Of a stretch of 64,000 bases of DNA, positions 11,181 through 20,698 are shown piece by piece. The DNA is from Symsagittifera roscoffensis (lineage: Eukaryota > Xenacoelomorpha > Acoela > Convolutidae), in NCBI RefSeq assembly GCF_963678635.1, contig NC_087066.1, forward strand, positions 52,530,312-52,594,311, given 5' to 3'. The position numbers were made by a program, and so were the translations under genes. The notes under the pieces are model-generated. The model saw nothing but the letters and a program-made list of their open reading frames with translations, was not told where the DNA came from and did not search any database. Positions within the stretch are counted from its first letter, which is position 1. Each line of letters opens with the position of its first letter.

Positions 11181-14100
11181 CTACATTTGCATTGCAACAT
11201 CCTCCCCCCCTGAAGAAGGAAGAACCGGAGCGAGCTTAACGGTCGGCCGCGTGACTTCACGGGTTGCGGTCCTGACAAGGGCGGATCGGGCGCAACCGTC
11301 CTGTCCGTAGTTTAGCTTGACGATTCGGGCGAGAGGGTAGTACCCACGCGGACTATCGGGCTCAATCACCCACACGAGATCGCCTGTTTTAAGAGTGAAG
11401 TCAGAATGAGTGTGCCACTTGACACGCTTATTCAGCGAGGGAACATATTCTCGAAGCCAACGAGACCAAATCGCGTTAGCATATGACTGCGCTCGCACGT
11501 ACCTTTTCTTGTGATCGAAGTGCTCCCCGGGTAAAAGCGAAGGAAAGCTTGTGGCATGTTGTCCAAGCAAAAAATGGTTTGGGGTTAACGCTTCTAACTC
11601 ACGTGAATCGGTACTAACGGGAGTGATTGGCCTCGAATTCAAAGCCTGTTCAACTAAGCAGAGTGTTGTTCCTAACACCTCTTCAGTGACTCGCCTACTG
11701 CCTAGGATATCGTACAGCACGCGCTTCACGCTTCGGACGAGGCGTTCCCAGGAGCCGCCATGATGGGGTGCGCCTGGCGGGTTAAATTTCCAAGTAACAC
11801 CTTTATGTGCAAAAATGGTCGGAGCCATGCCATTCCAGCTCTTGATGCAGGCAAGTAATTCCTTTTCCGCACCAACGAAGTTCGTGCCATTATCCGACCA
11901 GATTGTGCTTGGCGTACCACGGCGCGCAACGAAACGTTCAATGCCCATGACACACGAACTGGTGTCCAGAGATGGTACAATCTCAAGGTGTACAGCCCTG
12001 GTGGTGAGGCAAGTAAAAAGGAATCCCCATCTTTTTTCCGTGCTTCTGCGAACCGGAACGTAAAGCGGTCCAAAGTAATCCACACCCGTATGATTGAAGG
12101 GTGGTTGCTTATATCCGAGACGTTCGACAGGTAAATCGGACATAATTGGCTGGATGGTGCTTGCTTTGCGTTTACGGCATGTCACACATTGATTTTCGAT
12201 AGACCGAAGTAGTCGACGCAACCCAAGTACTGCATATTTCATATTTAAAACGGAGCGCATGTAATCTAATCCTTGATGAAAATGCTTATGGTGGAGGCTG
12301 CGGGCCAACAAACGAACTAAGGTATGTCGGGCGTCGAGTATTATTGGGTGCTTAGTATCAAACTCGGTATTCACTAAGCGCACAATCCGTCCGGTGGAAC
12401 GAATGATTCCAGCGGGACCGATAAATGGCGAGTATGTGGCAATTTTACTACTATTCTTAATAGGTTTGCCAGCGGTGAGTGTTTTTAACTCAACGGGAAA
12501 GGATTCCATCTGAGCAAGATGAATCAATTTGCTTTCTGCAATATCAAGTTCAGTGGGGTCGGTGATTCGTAAGTCCTTACCACGAAAATGCTTATGTGAA
12601 GGCAACATCCTCAACATAAAAGCGACTACTCGTTTATATCTTGTAAAGGAACTGAACCTTTCCCAATTGAACCCGTGTTCGGGATGTTTGATTGATGTGA
12701 CATCGGTGACGAAGGAAGATGATGTCTCCAAGCAATTATCAACATCACAAGAAGGACCCTTCAAACGAATTTTATTGATTACACGTTCGTCGGATAAAAA
12801 CGGCCAATCAGTAGTCCTGAGAATGCTCGGACCAATAACCCAGCTGCTATCCTTGAGGGCTTCCGAAGAAATCCCCCGCGTACCGGTATCAGCTGGATTA
12901 TCGCCGCTCAGAACATGGTGCCACTCATCAATAGTGGTCGACTCGAGGATTTCGCCGACACGATTAGCGACGAATACAGGTAATTTTTCAGTGGAGTTTA
13001 GCCACTGCAAAACTGTTGTACTATCTGTCCACATAAAGACATGATTAATAGAGACGGTAAGGGCGGTCAGTATATCATCTTTTAGTCGTGTGGCGAGCAG
13101 AGCAGCTTGAAGCTCTAGCTTCGGTATAGATAGCGCTTTCATGGGCGCAACGCGAGCTTTACCAAAGATGAAGGATATTTGAGTTTTATGCGAGCTCGCG
13201 AGTCGCGCACGCAAAAATCCAACAGCACAGAAAACATCCTGCGAGCTATCACCGAACATGTGGAGCTCAATTTGATCAACAGGCTCTGTGAAGTAACAAC
13301 GGGGAATAGTCAATTGCCCTAAGAGAGGGAGACCGGAGTGCCACTCGAGAAACTTATCTCTTATGTCTTCTGGCAATTCGTCGTCCCAACTTTGACCACT
13401 GATTTTCCAAATATCTTTCAGTAAAAGACGGGCCCTAACTGTGTATGGAGCTACTAACCCAACAGGGTCAAACACAGAAGAGACGAAACTCAAGACGGTT
13501 CGTTGAGTTATTGCTTTATCGAGAGGACGATCCACGCCTCTGCTAACAACCAATGTGTCTTTCACATGGTCCCACTTAAGACCTAAGACGTGTGATGATT
13601 GTTCGGCACCGTTACATATTTCCTTGATGGGTGAAGATGAGGTTTCGGATTCCTCGGGGTTCATTGCTGAAGTGATTTCATCAGCATTACTGACAAATTT
13701 AGTCAAATTAAATCCTCCCAATTTTAGTAAGGAAACCAAATCGCGACTAGTTTTAATTGCTTGGGTAACGTTCTCGAATGAATCCAAGTAATCGTCCATG
13801 TAAAATTTTTCATTTACGACTGAGGCGGCCTCAGGGTGTGTGGACATATTATCAGTTGCTGTTTTTCGCAACGCGAAATTGGCGCACGTAGGCGAATCCC
13901 GTGCGCCGAATATATGGCGAGTGTACTGATGAACTACCACATCGGAAGTGGTATCCTCCCGCCACAACAAACGGAGCGAAATTTGATCGCGGGCAAGGAC
14001 TCCTACCTGGAGGAACATACCCTCTATATCCGCGGAGACGGCGTACTTATGTTGACGGAATCGCAAAAGCACAAAAATTAAATTTTGGAGTAGGTCAGGA

Positions 14101-17100
14101 CCCACCAATAAGGACTTATTTAAGGATGTGCCATGAAACTTAGAAGCCCCATTAAGGACTCGGCGCACCTTACCCGGCTTATTCGGATTTACCACGGGAT
14201 GGTGCGGAAGATACCACTCGCGATCGGAACGCTTACGTGGATCATGCGGTTCGACAGTAACGACATAGCCTTTCCTAATGTCCTCTCTAATTGTTTCTGC
14301 GTATCTTTCGCGCAGCTCAGGGTCTTTACTTAACCTTCTCTCCAATGATTTAAATTGGGCGAGTGACGAGTAATAATTGTTTGGTAGACTGACATTACTA
14401 TCAATCCAAAGCATAGGCACAATGTATCTTTCGCCATTGTGAACGGTTTCAGAATTGAGGATGGATAAAGCATGTTTATCCGCGGCGGAACGGGCATCGA
14501 CTTGTTTGAAAGCACCATACGATTCCAACTCGTACCAGGATTTTATCTGGTCGGTCAGAGAAGAATCTTCAACAACACACTTGAAACACGAAGAAGTAGA
14601 ATTACCGGACGGCGGCAACGGACCACTTAAGACCCAACCTATCGGTAGGCGAACGGAACACGGTGAGTTTTTATCATCTCCCAAGATGAACTCAATGGGT
14701 CTAACGGCGTGGTAGTTGTCTTGTCCGATAATAACTTCAACGTCCTCATAAGTATATTGAATGGGCTTAATAGGTGCTAATTGTGGATATTTATTCTGCA
14801 AATCAGCAATATTGATTAATTCGGAACCAATCCGAATACTGTCTTTAACATATGCACAGAGAGAAAATACGAAATCACTATTATTCGGCTCGGAGGAAAC
14901 TGTAAACTTGACCCTCTGAGTCTCAACAACGGTGGTCGAATTGAAACCACTAATTGACAAGTTAACGGGCTCCCCTATTAAGCCGAGACGGTTTACGAGT
15001 GACGAAGACACCCAGGAGTGAGTCGATGCACTATCACAAAGAACCAACGTCAGGAGACTGGTTACATCCGAGGATACACCAAGTGTTGCAATTGGCAACA
15101 ACCCTTTAGAAGATTCAATGTCAAGTACATCACTAACAGCGGCATGGGTGGAAGTGTTTGTATTCTCCTTGGATTTGTTTGTTCCAGCCTTATTCGAGAC
15201 ATTTGAATTTTCCTTCCGAGGAAATATTCTTTCGGCTCCATGGAGTAAGACATTATGTGTGCTATCACACTCTGGCTTCGGGCACTTTTTTGCTCTAGAA
15301 CATTGCCGGAAACTATGATTGCCATTGAGGCAAGCGAAACAAAGTTTCTGTTCAGCTACGTATTTTGCTCGCTGAGTAGCATTCTTTTCCTTAAAAACAG
15401 CACAATTCCACAATGCATGACTACCCTTACACAAAACGCACGGCGGAAACTTAGACTTATCCTGAGACTTATCCTGAGCCTTACTAGTTACCTGGCTATT
15501 GGCTGCAAAAACTTTGGTTGTTTTTGGTTTAACCGGTTCTTCATTTTTTGCCTTAGAGCTGAGTAAACGTAATCTTTCATGCCCCTCGGCCTTTTCTTTC
15601 AACCAGTTGTTAAAGTCTAAGAGTGTTGGTCGCTGCCAATTATGTCTAACAGTATGCATTGACCAAGCCTCCTTGAGGTTAGGCGGAAGTTTACTAACAG
15701 CTTGGTTTAACAGGTTAACACTCTTTAGATCATCGTTGAAAGACAATGATTTGAAAACTGCTACGAGGCCAGATATGACAGAGGAGAAACTAATGACATT
15801 TTCCGAATTGTGCATCTTAAGTGGAGGAAAAGTATTCAGCTTATCAAGATGCGCACCAACAATGGCATGTGGTTGCCCAAACTTCCGTTGCAAGGTGGCC
15901 AGTGCATCCTTGTACATAACGCCACTATAACTAAACTCCGCAATTGCGGTTTTTGCTTTGCCTGTGACGAGCGTTTTTAAGTATGTCAATTTCGTATCAT
16001 CGGTGAGAACAGCGGAATCAACGGTGGACTTAAACTGACCAAACCATTCATGCCAGTTTAACGGGTTGCCGTCAAACTGGGCTAACTTCCATTCAGGAAG
16101 ATGATCTTTGCGGCTATGCATCAATAATTCCGCCAATTCACGAGCGGAGAGAGGTCGATCCGATGAAGAACGTTGGTTCGGATAAGCGGGAGACGGTGCG
16201 TAGTCTTCGTTGACTGGCTGATAACCAGTATTAGTATGATTGACGAAATGCGGAACATGTTGTGGATGAACTGGGGGAGTATTAAAATACACAGTCCCAC
16301 CACTAGTATAAGGAGCGGCGGTGTTACACGATGGGACAACAGTTGTCACATTAGAAAAAATGTTTCCAGCATTACAACACTGAGCCCGTGTGACGATTGG
16401 AGTTGTAGCTGCCAATCGCCATAAGTTTGCATCACTTGTGTAGTAATCGTTGATATTAGGTGACACAGTATGCGGAACAAAGGGAAGATTATGTTGCGTC
16501 TGGACTGGCGCTGCATGGCAATTAGGTGCCGAAAAGCAAATCGGCGTTGGGTTTACTCCAGAAGATGAGAAGCCACCGCCAGCAAATGCAGGCGACAAAG
16601 AAACAAAACCAGAACCGGGTTGGGCCGGTAACATTGGGACAGGTAATGATTCCGGTTGCGCGATGGCAAAACTACCATTAGTTATGTTTGAACTCATGGT
16701 CTGTAAAGGAACAGCAGACAGTGGTGGTAACACGTGTGCACTAGAATGCATATTGTTAACTGGGAATGGAACAGAGGCTGGGAATGAAACAGAAGCTTGC
16801 AATGGCAAACGGCTTGCACTGCCAAATTGAGGCATAGCCCGATGTCCATAACTATGGATTCCAGGGTCACTCAATGCTGTGTGCTCATGGTTATGACTAT
16901 TACTGGTGTGAATTGCATGAGCAAGGAGGGCGGAAGTCGTCGGTCCTGACGAAATGGGTACATGAGTGAAGGCCTGCAAACCTGGCGCACTAGCAACGTC
17001 GGGAGGTGCTTGTGAACTAACAGAGTCTACCCAATCATTAGTTCGATCGGTTGCTACCTTTGAAATAGGTTTACTTACTCCTGTTAAGTTACTTTCCGCT

Positions 17101-17882
17101 ACCTTCTCGCTAACCTCAGATGAACTGTCCTCAAGTTCAAACGCTTTCAACTCCATTTCAATTAGTTGCTTTTTATGATTTTCAGCCAATTGCTCTAGTT
17201 CCAGCTGACTTTGTTCGAACTTAAGACGGTTCTCTTGCTCTTTAAGTCTTAAAGATACTTGATACTGCCTTTCCAGCTCCTCATGGCGTCGTTTTACTAA
17301 AGCTAACTCATGCCGTTTCTCACTTGATGACATAGTGCGAACAGTCGACGTATGACGAGTGGAAGCAGATTTATCAGACTTATGTGAGTCAAGCTTTCTA
17401 CTATCCTTAGACTTATTAGAGACCTTAGACCTGTTTTCAGATACTCGTGCTGCTGAATCACTTGTTTTGTGCGAGCGTGAGGATGTCTCAGACCTAGTTT
17501 GTTGTAAAGATCCCTTGCTCCCTGTAATGCCGGCTGCTGGAAATGACGAAGGTTCAAGGCTCATCTTGTAACTCTGAGCTTCGTGCATTACTTTATCGTT
17601 CATTTCGGTTACTTTCTTAAGCCAAAGGTCTTGCTGAGCAATAATTTTTTCAGGATTTTCCGTTTTTCCCGCTAACCTAATTAATTGCTCATTGACGTCG
17701 ACAGCTTTTTCCAACGCAATTTTACATTTGTAAACAGCATTATCAATTTTTGTAGTGCGACTATTATTCTCAATGTACTCAAGTAATAATGAGTGACCTT
17801 TAAGCAGCTCATTTTCTAGATTTAGACGGGTTTCGAATAACTTGCGTATCTTACTTTGGAATTTTTCGTCCATATTTTTCAC
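11181..17882 (-). CDS. BEL/Pao gag-pol polyprotein, intact (2233 aa)
   Basis: A single ATG-initiated frame with no stop or frameshift. Order: coiled-coil N-terminus (about 1-110), Ser- and Lys-rich linker, second coiled coil (about 190-260), Pro/Ser-rich region, then a DUF1759-like gag segment from about 595 (LPEWKLAQFDG). Two CX2CX4HX4C zinc knuckles start at Cys815 and Cys848. The aspartic protease-like site is DSAST, with Asp950. Reverse transcriptase follows, with FYMDD (Met1362), then RNase H with acidic residues near 1545 and 1620 (MWTDST). The integrase has an HHCC zinc site (His1864 to Cys1899) and catalytic Asp1935, Asp1997 and Glu2046. A DUF5641-like tail ends in the 3' LTR. It makes the capsid and the enzymes for reverse transcription and insertion. 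Gag and pol are in one frame, so cleavage rather than frameshifting should separate them. The protease motif is DSA rather than DTG/DSG, which is worth noting. Confidence 0.95.
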   Translation of the reverse strand: MKNMDEKFQSKIRKLFETRLNLENELLKGHSLLLEYIENNSRTTKIDNAVYKCKIALEKAVDVNEQLIRLAGKTENPEKIIAQQDLWLKKVTEMNDKVMHEAQSYKMSLEPSSFPAAGITGSKGSLQQTRSETSSRSHKTSDSAARVSENRSKVSNKSKDSRKLDSHKSDKSASTRHTSTVRTMSSSEKRHELALVKRRHEELERQYQVSLRLKEQENRLKFEQSQLELEQLAENHKKQLIEMELKAFELEDSSSEVSEKVAESNLTGVSKPISKVATDRTNDWVDSVSSQAPPDVASAPGLQAFTHVPISSGPTTSALLAHAIHTSNSHNHEHTALSDPGIHSYGHRAMPQFGSASRLPLQASVSFPASVPFPVNNMHSSAHVLPPLSAVPLQTMSSNITNGSFAIAQPESLPVPMLPAQPGSGFVSLSPAFAGGGFSSSGVNPTPICFSAPNCHAAPVQTQHNLPFVPHTVSPNINDYYTSDANLWRLAATTPIVTRAQCCNAGNIFSNVTTVVPSCNTAAPYTSGGTVYFNTPPVHPQHVPHFVNHTNTGYQPVNEDYAPSPAYPNQRSSSDRPLSARELAELLMHSRKDHLPEWKLAQFDGNPLNWHEWFGQFKSTVDSAVLTDDTKLTYLKTLVTGKAKTAIAEFSYSGVMYKDALATLQRKFGQPHAIVGAHLDKLNTFPPLKMHNSENVISFSSVISGLVAVFKSLSFNDDLKSVNLLNQAVSKLPPNLKEAWSMHTVRHNWQRPTLLDFNNWLKEKAEGHERLRLLSSKAKNEEPVKPKTTKVFAANSQVTSKAQDKSQDKSKFPPCVLCKGSHALWNCAVFKEKNATQRAKYVAEQKLCFACLNGNHSFRQCSRAKKCPKPECDSTHNVLLHGAERIFPRKENSNVSNKAGTNKSKENTNTSTHAAVSDVLDIESSKGLLPIATLGVSSDVTSLLTLVLCDSASTHSWVSSSLVNRLGLIGEPVNLSISGFNSTTVVETQRVKFTVSSEPNNSDFVFSLCAYVKDSIRIGSELINIADLQNKYPQLAPIKPIQYTYEDVEVIIGQDNYHAVRPIEFILGDDKNSPCSVRLPIGWVLSGPLPPSGNSTSSCFKCVVEDSSLTDQIKSWYELESYGAFKQVDARSAADKHALSILNSETVHNGERYIVPMLWIDSNVSLPNNYYSSLAQFKSLERRLSKDPELRERYAETIREDIRKGYVVTVEPHDPRKRSDREWYLPHHPVVNPNKPGKVRRVLNGASKFHGTSLNKSLLVGPDLLQNLIFVLLRFRQHKYAVSADIEGMFLQVGVLARDQISLRLLWREDTTSDVVVHQYTRHIFGARDSPTCANFALRKTATDNMSTHPEAASVVNEKFYMDDYLDSFENVTQAIKTSRDLVSLLKLGGFNLTKFVSNADEITSAMNPEESETSSSPIKEICNGAEQSSHVLGLKWDHVKDTLVVSRGVDRPLDKAITQRTVLSFVSSVFDPVGLVAPYTVRARLLLKDIWKISGQSWDDELPEDIRDKFLEWHSGLPLLGQLTIPRCYFTEPVDQIELHMFGDSSQDVFCAVGFLRARLASSHKTQISFIFGKARVAPMKALSIPKLELQAALLATRLKDDILTALTVSINHVFMWTDSTTVLQWLNSTEKLPVFVANRVGEILESTTIDEWHHVLSGDNPADTGTRGISSEALKDSSWVIGPSILRTTDWPFLSDERVINKIRLKGPSCDVDNCLETSSSFVTDVTSIKHPEHGFNWERFSSFTRYKRVVAFMLRMLPSHKHFRGKDLRITDPTELDIAESKLIHLAQMESFPVELKTLTAGKPIKNSSKIATYSPFIGPAGIIRSTGRIVRLVNTEFDTKHPIILDARHTLVRLLARSLHHKHFHQGLDYMRSVLNMKYAVLGLRRLLRSIENQCVTCRKRKASTIQPIMSDLPVERLGYKQPPFNHTGVDYFGPLYVPVRRSTEKRWGFLFTCLTTRAVHLEIVPSLDTSSCVMGIERFVARRGTPSTIWSDNGTNFVGAEKELLACIKSWNGMAPTIFAHKGVTWKFNPPGAPHHGGSWERLVRSVKRVLYDILGSRRVTEEVLGTTLCLVEQALNSRPITPVSTDSRELEALTPNHFLLGQHATSFPSLLPGEHFDHKKRYVRAQSYANAIWSRWLREYVPSLNKRVKWHTHSDFTLKTGDLVWVIEPDSPRGYYPLARIVKLNYGQDGCARSALVRTATREVTRPTVKLAPVLPSSGGEDVAMQM
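11200..11212 (-). promoter_or_regulatory. Polypurine tract of the BEL/Pao element
   Basis: AGGGGGGGAGGA on the element's strand directly abuts the 3' LTR start (TGTTGC). This is the expected place and composition for the plus-strand primer. It lies inside the 3' end of the gag-pol frame, where it encodes part of SSGGEDVAMQM. Confidence 0.85.
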
Positions 17883-17966
17883 AAATTGACAATATTCTAC
17901 GGATGCTCACTTATAGAAAACAATCAATAAAATGAGATACTGTTTTGGTACGTAATCAAATTTGCA

Positions 17967-18611
17967 TTAATAAATCAACATTAGCTTACAAGATGGGGGA
18001 ACTTGACGTCTCAAAGCTTCTACCTGAAGCCTATTTCTTATAGCTTTCCGAGCTTTGAGGGGTAAGCGGTTTCGCTTCTTACGTGTCTTAAGGATGTTAA
18101 GATTAGCGCTATAACGCCTTAGAAGGAGGAGAGTCTTTAACTCAAGGGAAGGAGGCTGGTGAAGCTCTTTGTACTTCTCAATTAGTACCTGGTCCTTAGC
18201 CTTACGCTTAGAGATAAAGTCTTTAACGACGTTGAGAACGAGAATACCTGTTGAACCTAAACTTTCCTCTATATCCTCGGTTCCGTTCCGTCTACAGTAT
18301 ACGATCGCACAAATGTTTGTCCTATACCTTAATAACAAATTGACAAGTTGCTCACTACTCAGCTTGCGGTTATTGTTGCTGCGGTGCCTACTTATCGAGT
18401 TATTAATGGCGTCGTGCCAAATTACAAGGTCGTTACGGTGCGACAAGTAGTGATGAAGGTAGTACTGTATCGTTTTCTGAGAGTCCCTAGCGTTAAAGTT
18501 CAAACTTAAACCTGGCTTCGTAAAGCAAGTATCTTTGACGCGCTTCTGGGACGGAGCGGGAAGTTTTCGGAGCGCGTGATCCAAAGAACTAGCTCCTAGC
18601 ATGAATACCAT
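17967..18611 (-). CDS. Extra open frame of the BEL/Pao element, upstream of gag (about 214 aa, unrecognised)
   Basis: The frame ends 84 nt before the gag ATG and is on the element's strand. From the first ATG (18611) it gives about 214 residues. The frame is open further upstream to 18735 without an ATG, passing a 3'-splice-like word (tttcatcctcag), so a spliced start is possible. Visible features are a hydrophobic strand then GASS (MVFMLGASSLDHAL), a block LVIWHDAINNSISRH, then AIVYCRRNG and ILVLNVVKDF. It ends in a Lys/Arg-rich tail (KTRKKRNRLPLKARKAIRNR). The strand-GxS and strand-HDxxN layout recalls blocks I and III of SGNH/GDSL esterases, but the GDS Asp is Ala. That link is a guess. 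The basic tail could bind nucleic acid. It is not an envelope: there is no signal peptide or membrane helix. Confidence 0.7.
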   Translation of the reverse strand: MVFMLGASSLDHALRKLPAPSQKRVKDTCFTKPGLSLNFNARDSQKTIQYYLHHYLSHRNDLVIWHDAINNSISRHRSNNNRKLSSEQLVNLLLRYRTNICAIVYCRRNGTEDIEESLGSTGILVLNVVKDFISKRKAKDQVLIEKYKELHQPPSLELKTLLLLRRYSANLNILKTRKKRNRLPLKARKAIRNRLQVEALRRQVPPSCKLMLIY

Positions 18612-18659
18612 ACACTTGGGGGACCTATGCGACGGCTTCGTTACGCTTAAGTACCAATG

Positions 18660-18975
18660 GGGTTGGAAAATTAAGTAGGTCGGTTGAACTCCAACAACAC
18701 ACACGGAGTAAACCTGAGGATGAAAGAATTCAACTTAACTCACTTAATATCACCGTACCTGACCACTTAACTTTACTGTCACGCAACGAAGTCAATAATC
18801 TGACGGGCTGAAACCGCTTTGTTTTACTCGAAGCGAACTGGCTTTCCGTTTCACCAATGGTGGGTGGGGGATCAGGCAAATTGGTTAAGTTCCAACAACA
18901 CACGCGGAAGAAACCTGAGGATGAAAAAACTCAACTTAATTTGCCTGATATTTCGCTACCAGACCACTTAACATA
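18660..18975 (-). repeat. Duplicated hairpin block in the BEL/Pao leader
   Basis: About 100 nt is present twice, at 18668-18772 and 18872-18973, sharing 'ccaacaacacac' and 'aaacctgaggatga'. Each copy is flanked by inverted arms. In the second copy tcaggcaaatt..aagtt (18872-18891) pairs with aacttaatttgcctga (18933-18948), with a short bulge. In each loop the element strand reads tttcatcctcag/gttt, a good 3' splice site. Possible roles are splicing to the extra frame, packaging or translation control. None is proven. Confidence 0.6.
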
Positions 18976-19797
18976 AGGTTGGCGTCATCTTACAGCACAG
19001 TTTCGCAGAATTCTGGAGACGATTTGAGGATTTTTTGGCAATTTTTTTACTTTTTATACAAAATTTTTCAGTAAATTTTGGTCAGCAGGTTCGAGTCATA
19101 AACCAATCCAAAAAACTAGTCCAGTACCTCTTGTCTATGTTCCGATTTCACTGATTAATATTCCGTTCACATATATCCAAAAATTTTTGGTATCGAGAAA
19201 AAATGTCAAGTCAGTTTGTCTATGTACCGACTGTAAGATATTTCAGTTCAACGGAACTGTCCAAAAATTTTGGGTATTGAGAAAAATTACCGGGGGCTAG
19301 CTTGCGGGAAAATTTCTCACTATGTATGACAGCGTTAATCAATTTTATAGCACAATTTGAAAGTTTTTAAAAAACTAGCCGAGTCTTACAGTTTATGTAG
19401 AATTAGGAGATTGGCTGCACCGGTTGAGGGTTGTCAAACCATGGATCTGTAACACAAGATCTGCCAACTCGTCCAGCTGGACACTTCGGCCAAATGAAAC
19501 ACTCGTCGTGTCTCTCGTGTTGCTGATACGGTGTCTTTTGTCGACCAGAAGGCTGGGATACTCCGATTGGCGATAATAGATCCCTAGATTCTTTAACTGG
19601 GCCCTCGAGAAAACTGGACCTCGGGACAATTGATACACTCGAGTTTCTTGTGGACCAGAAGGCTGGGATACTAGACCTGAAGGAATACTCGGCTGGAATA
19701 CTCGACTGGGCCTGAAGGTTCGAAGGTACCTTGTGTCCCTCGATGAAGCTCGTGTCGTAAAGAGAAGACCTCGGTGTCGTAAAGAGAAGACCTCGGT
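18976..19797 (-). other. BEL/Pao 5' leader with short direct repeats
   Basis: This is untranslated leader between the PBS and the duplicated hairpin block. It holds short direct repeats: gtcgtaaagagaagacctcg twice in tandem (19754-19793), and ccagaaggctgggatact twice (about 19545 and 19652). A 149-codon frame (19403-19852) crosses the PBS into the LTR and is rejected as a gene. Confidence 0.6.
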
Positions 19798-19815
19798 GTC
19801 CCTTGTGGGGCGCCA
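19798..19815 (-). promoter_or_regulatory. Primer binding site of the BEL/Pao element
   Basis: On the element's strand TGGCGCCCCACAAGG begins three bases inside the 5' LTR end. The leading TGG is complementary to the CCA tail of a tRNA. The primer tRNA is not identified. Confidence 0.8.
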
Positions 19816-19818
19816 AAA

Positions 19819-20259
19819 TATGCTCGCTAATCTCCAAAAAAAACTGTTCCAAATCCGTAAATTAGTAAGAGATATTTCTCGGCAAATAACTCGGTCAATA
19901 AAATAATTTCGGCATTTTTCTATTGATCAGAACATCATATAACATTTTTAGCATCTGCCTGTTTTTGGTACAAATCGGCGCAAGCTAGCCACAAGAACCG
20001 GTCGGTAATGTCCTTGAGACAAATTACTCTTTTTGGCGGTCAACCTTAATCAAGGCTGAACCAAATTAGAACCAAAAAACAGTTAAAATAGGATGTAACC
20101 CCCGTTTTTAGTATATTAATACATGGGCAGGTGGGGGACTCGAACCTACGTCAACTGTTAACCTATATAATCGGCGTTATGGTAGCTTAGGCCACTCGGC
20201 CAACTGAGCTTATTTTATATGCATCTATACTTGTTTTATTCTACATTTGCATTGCAACA
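19819..20259 (-). repeat. BEL/Pao LTR, right copy (5' LTR)
   Basis: The 441-bp LTR is identical to 10759-11199 over its whole length. It contains the same AATAAA word, TATA-like word and tRNA-like block (B box 20136-20146, A box 20192-20202). As the 5' LTR it would carry the promoter for the element. Confidence 0.95.
20123..20210 (-). ncRNA. tRNA-like block with pol III A and B boxes inside the right LTR
   Basis: This is an identical copy of the block at 11063-11150. Here it lies in the 5' LTR upstream of the leader, the position where an internal pol III promoter or tRNA mimic could act during transcription or priming. Confidence 0.6.
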
Positions 20260-20264
20260 CCCTC
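20260..20264. repeat. Target site duplication of the BEL/Pao element, right copy (CCCTC)
   Basis: The five bases match 10754-10758 exactly and follow the LTR end GCAACA directly. Confidence 0.9.
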
Positions 20265-20698
20265 AATGTTCCGACTCCTCCTTGATGCATATCGAATAGT
20301 TTTTGGGAAAAGACAATATTGAAAACCTATAATTTTTGGACAAAATCAAAGTGAAAAACTTTGAGTAGTACGAAATTAATACGACCAATTAGCTATCATC
20401 AATTCAATTTGGATTAATAATTCGCGTTATGCTCTGAGCATTATGAATAAACGCTTCAAAGCGCGCATAATTTAGTCCAGATTTTGGCCAATTAGGTAGT
20501 TTTCACACTCCGAGAACTTAACAAAAAATTGTCGGAGGTAAAATATCTTTTTAAAATTCAACTCAAGAAGTCAATATCTTTGAGGTATTGAAATTTTTTG
20601 TTAAATACTGTTATTTCGATCGGCAAAAAATGGCGGAATAAAAAAACCACACCGAGAATATATATTCCATTTTCTTCAAAAGCCCGAACAAAGAAAGA
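20260..20698 (+). repeat. Right part of the repeat into which the BEL/Pao element inserted
   Basis: It resumes the repeat broken at 10758 (ccctcaatgttccgac) and continues as the subfamily also seen at 976-1790 (atatcgaatagtttttggga ... taataattcgcgttatgctc). It ends near a degraded right hairpin (tttcttcaaaagcccgaac). Confidence 0.7.

Larger units (their letters stand above)
10759..11199 (-). repeat. BEL/Pao LTR, left copy (3' LTR)
   Basis: The LTR is 441 bp. On the element's strand it begins TGTTGCAATGC and ends GCGAGCATA. It is identical to 19819-20259. On the minus strand it holds AATAAA near 11178-11183, an ATATAAAATA TATA-like word (11151-11160) and a tRNA-like block just inside it. The last codons of gag-pol (stop at 11181-11183) lie within it. 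Confidence 0.95.
10759..20259 (-). mobile_element. Complete BEL/Pao-type LTR retrotransposon, 9.5 kb
   Basis: All parts are present on the minus strand: 5' LTR (19819-20259), PBS, a leader of about 1.2 kb, an extra open frame, an uninterrupted gag-pol frame, PPT and 3' LTR (10759-11199). The two 441-bp LTRs are identical in a line-by-line comparison, and the CCCTC target duplication is exact. Together with the intact frame this points to a very recent insertion that may still be active. BEL/Pao assignment rests on the A17-type protease/RT/RNase H order, the HHCC/DDE integrase with a C-terminal DUF5641-like domain, and an LTR starting TGTTGCAATGC. There is no envelope-like gene downstream of pol. 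It sits in the sense orientation in an intron of the esterase-like gene. Confidence 0.95.

Noticed and set aside
11551-17571. Plus-strand frames of 60-170 codons across the retrotransposon
   Set aside because: They are antisense shadows of the gag-pol frame.
19403-19852. 149-codon minus-strand frame at the start of the BEL/Pao element
   Set aside because: It starts in the LTR and crosses the primer binding site and leader repeats. Such frames in the leader are not expected to be translated, and it has no motif.
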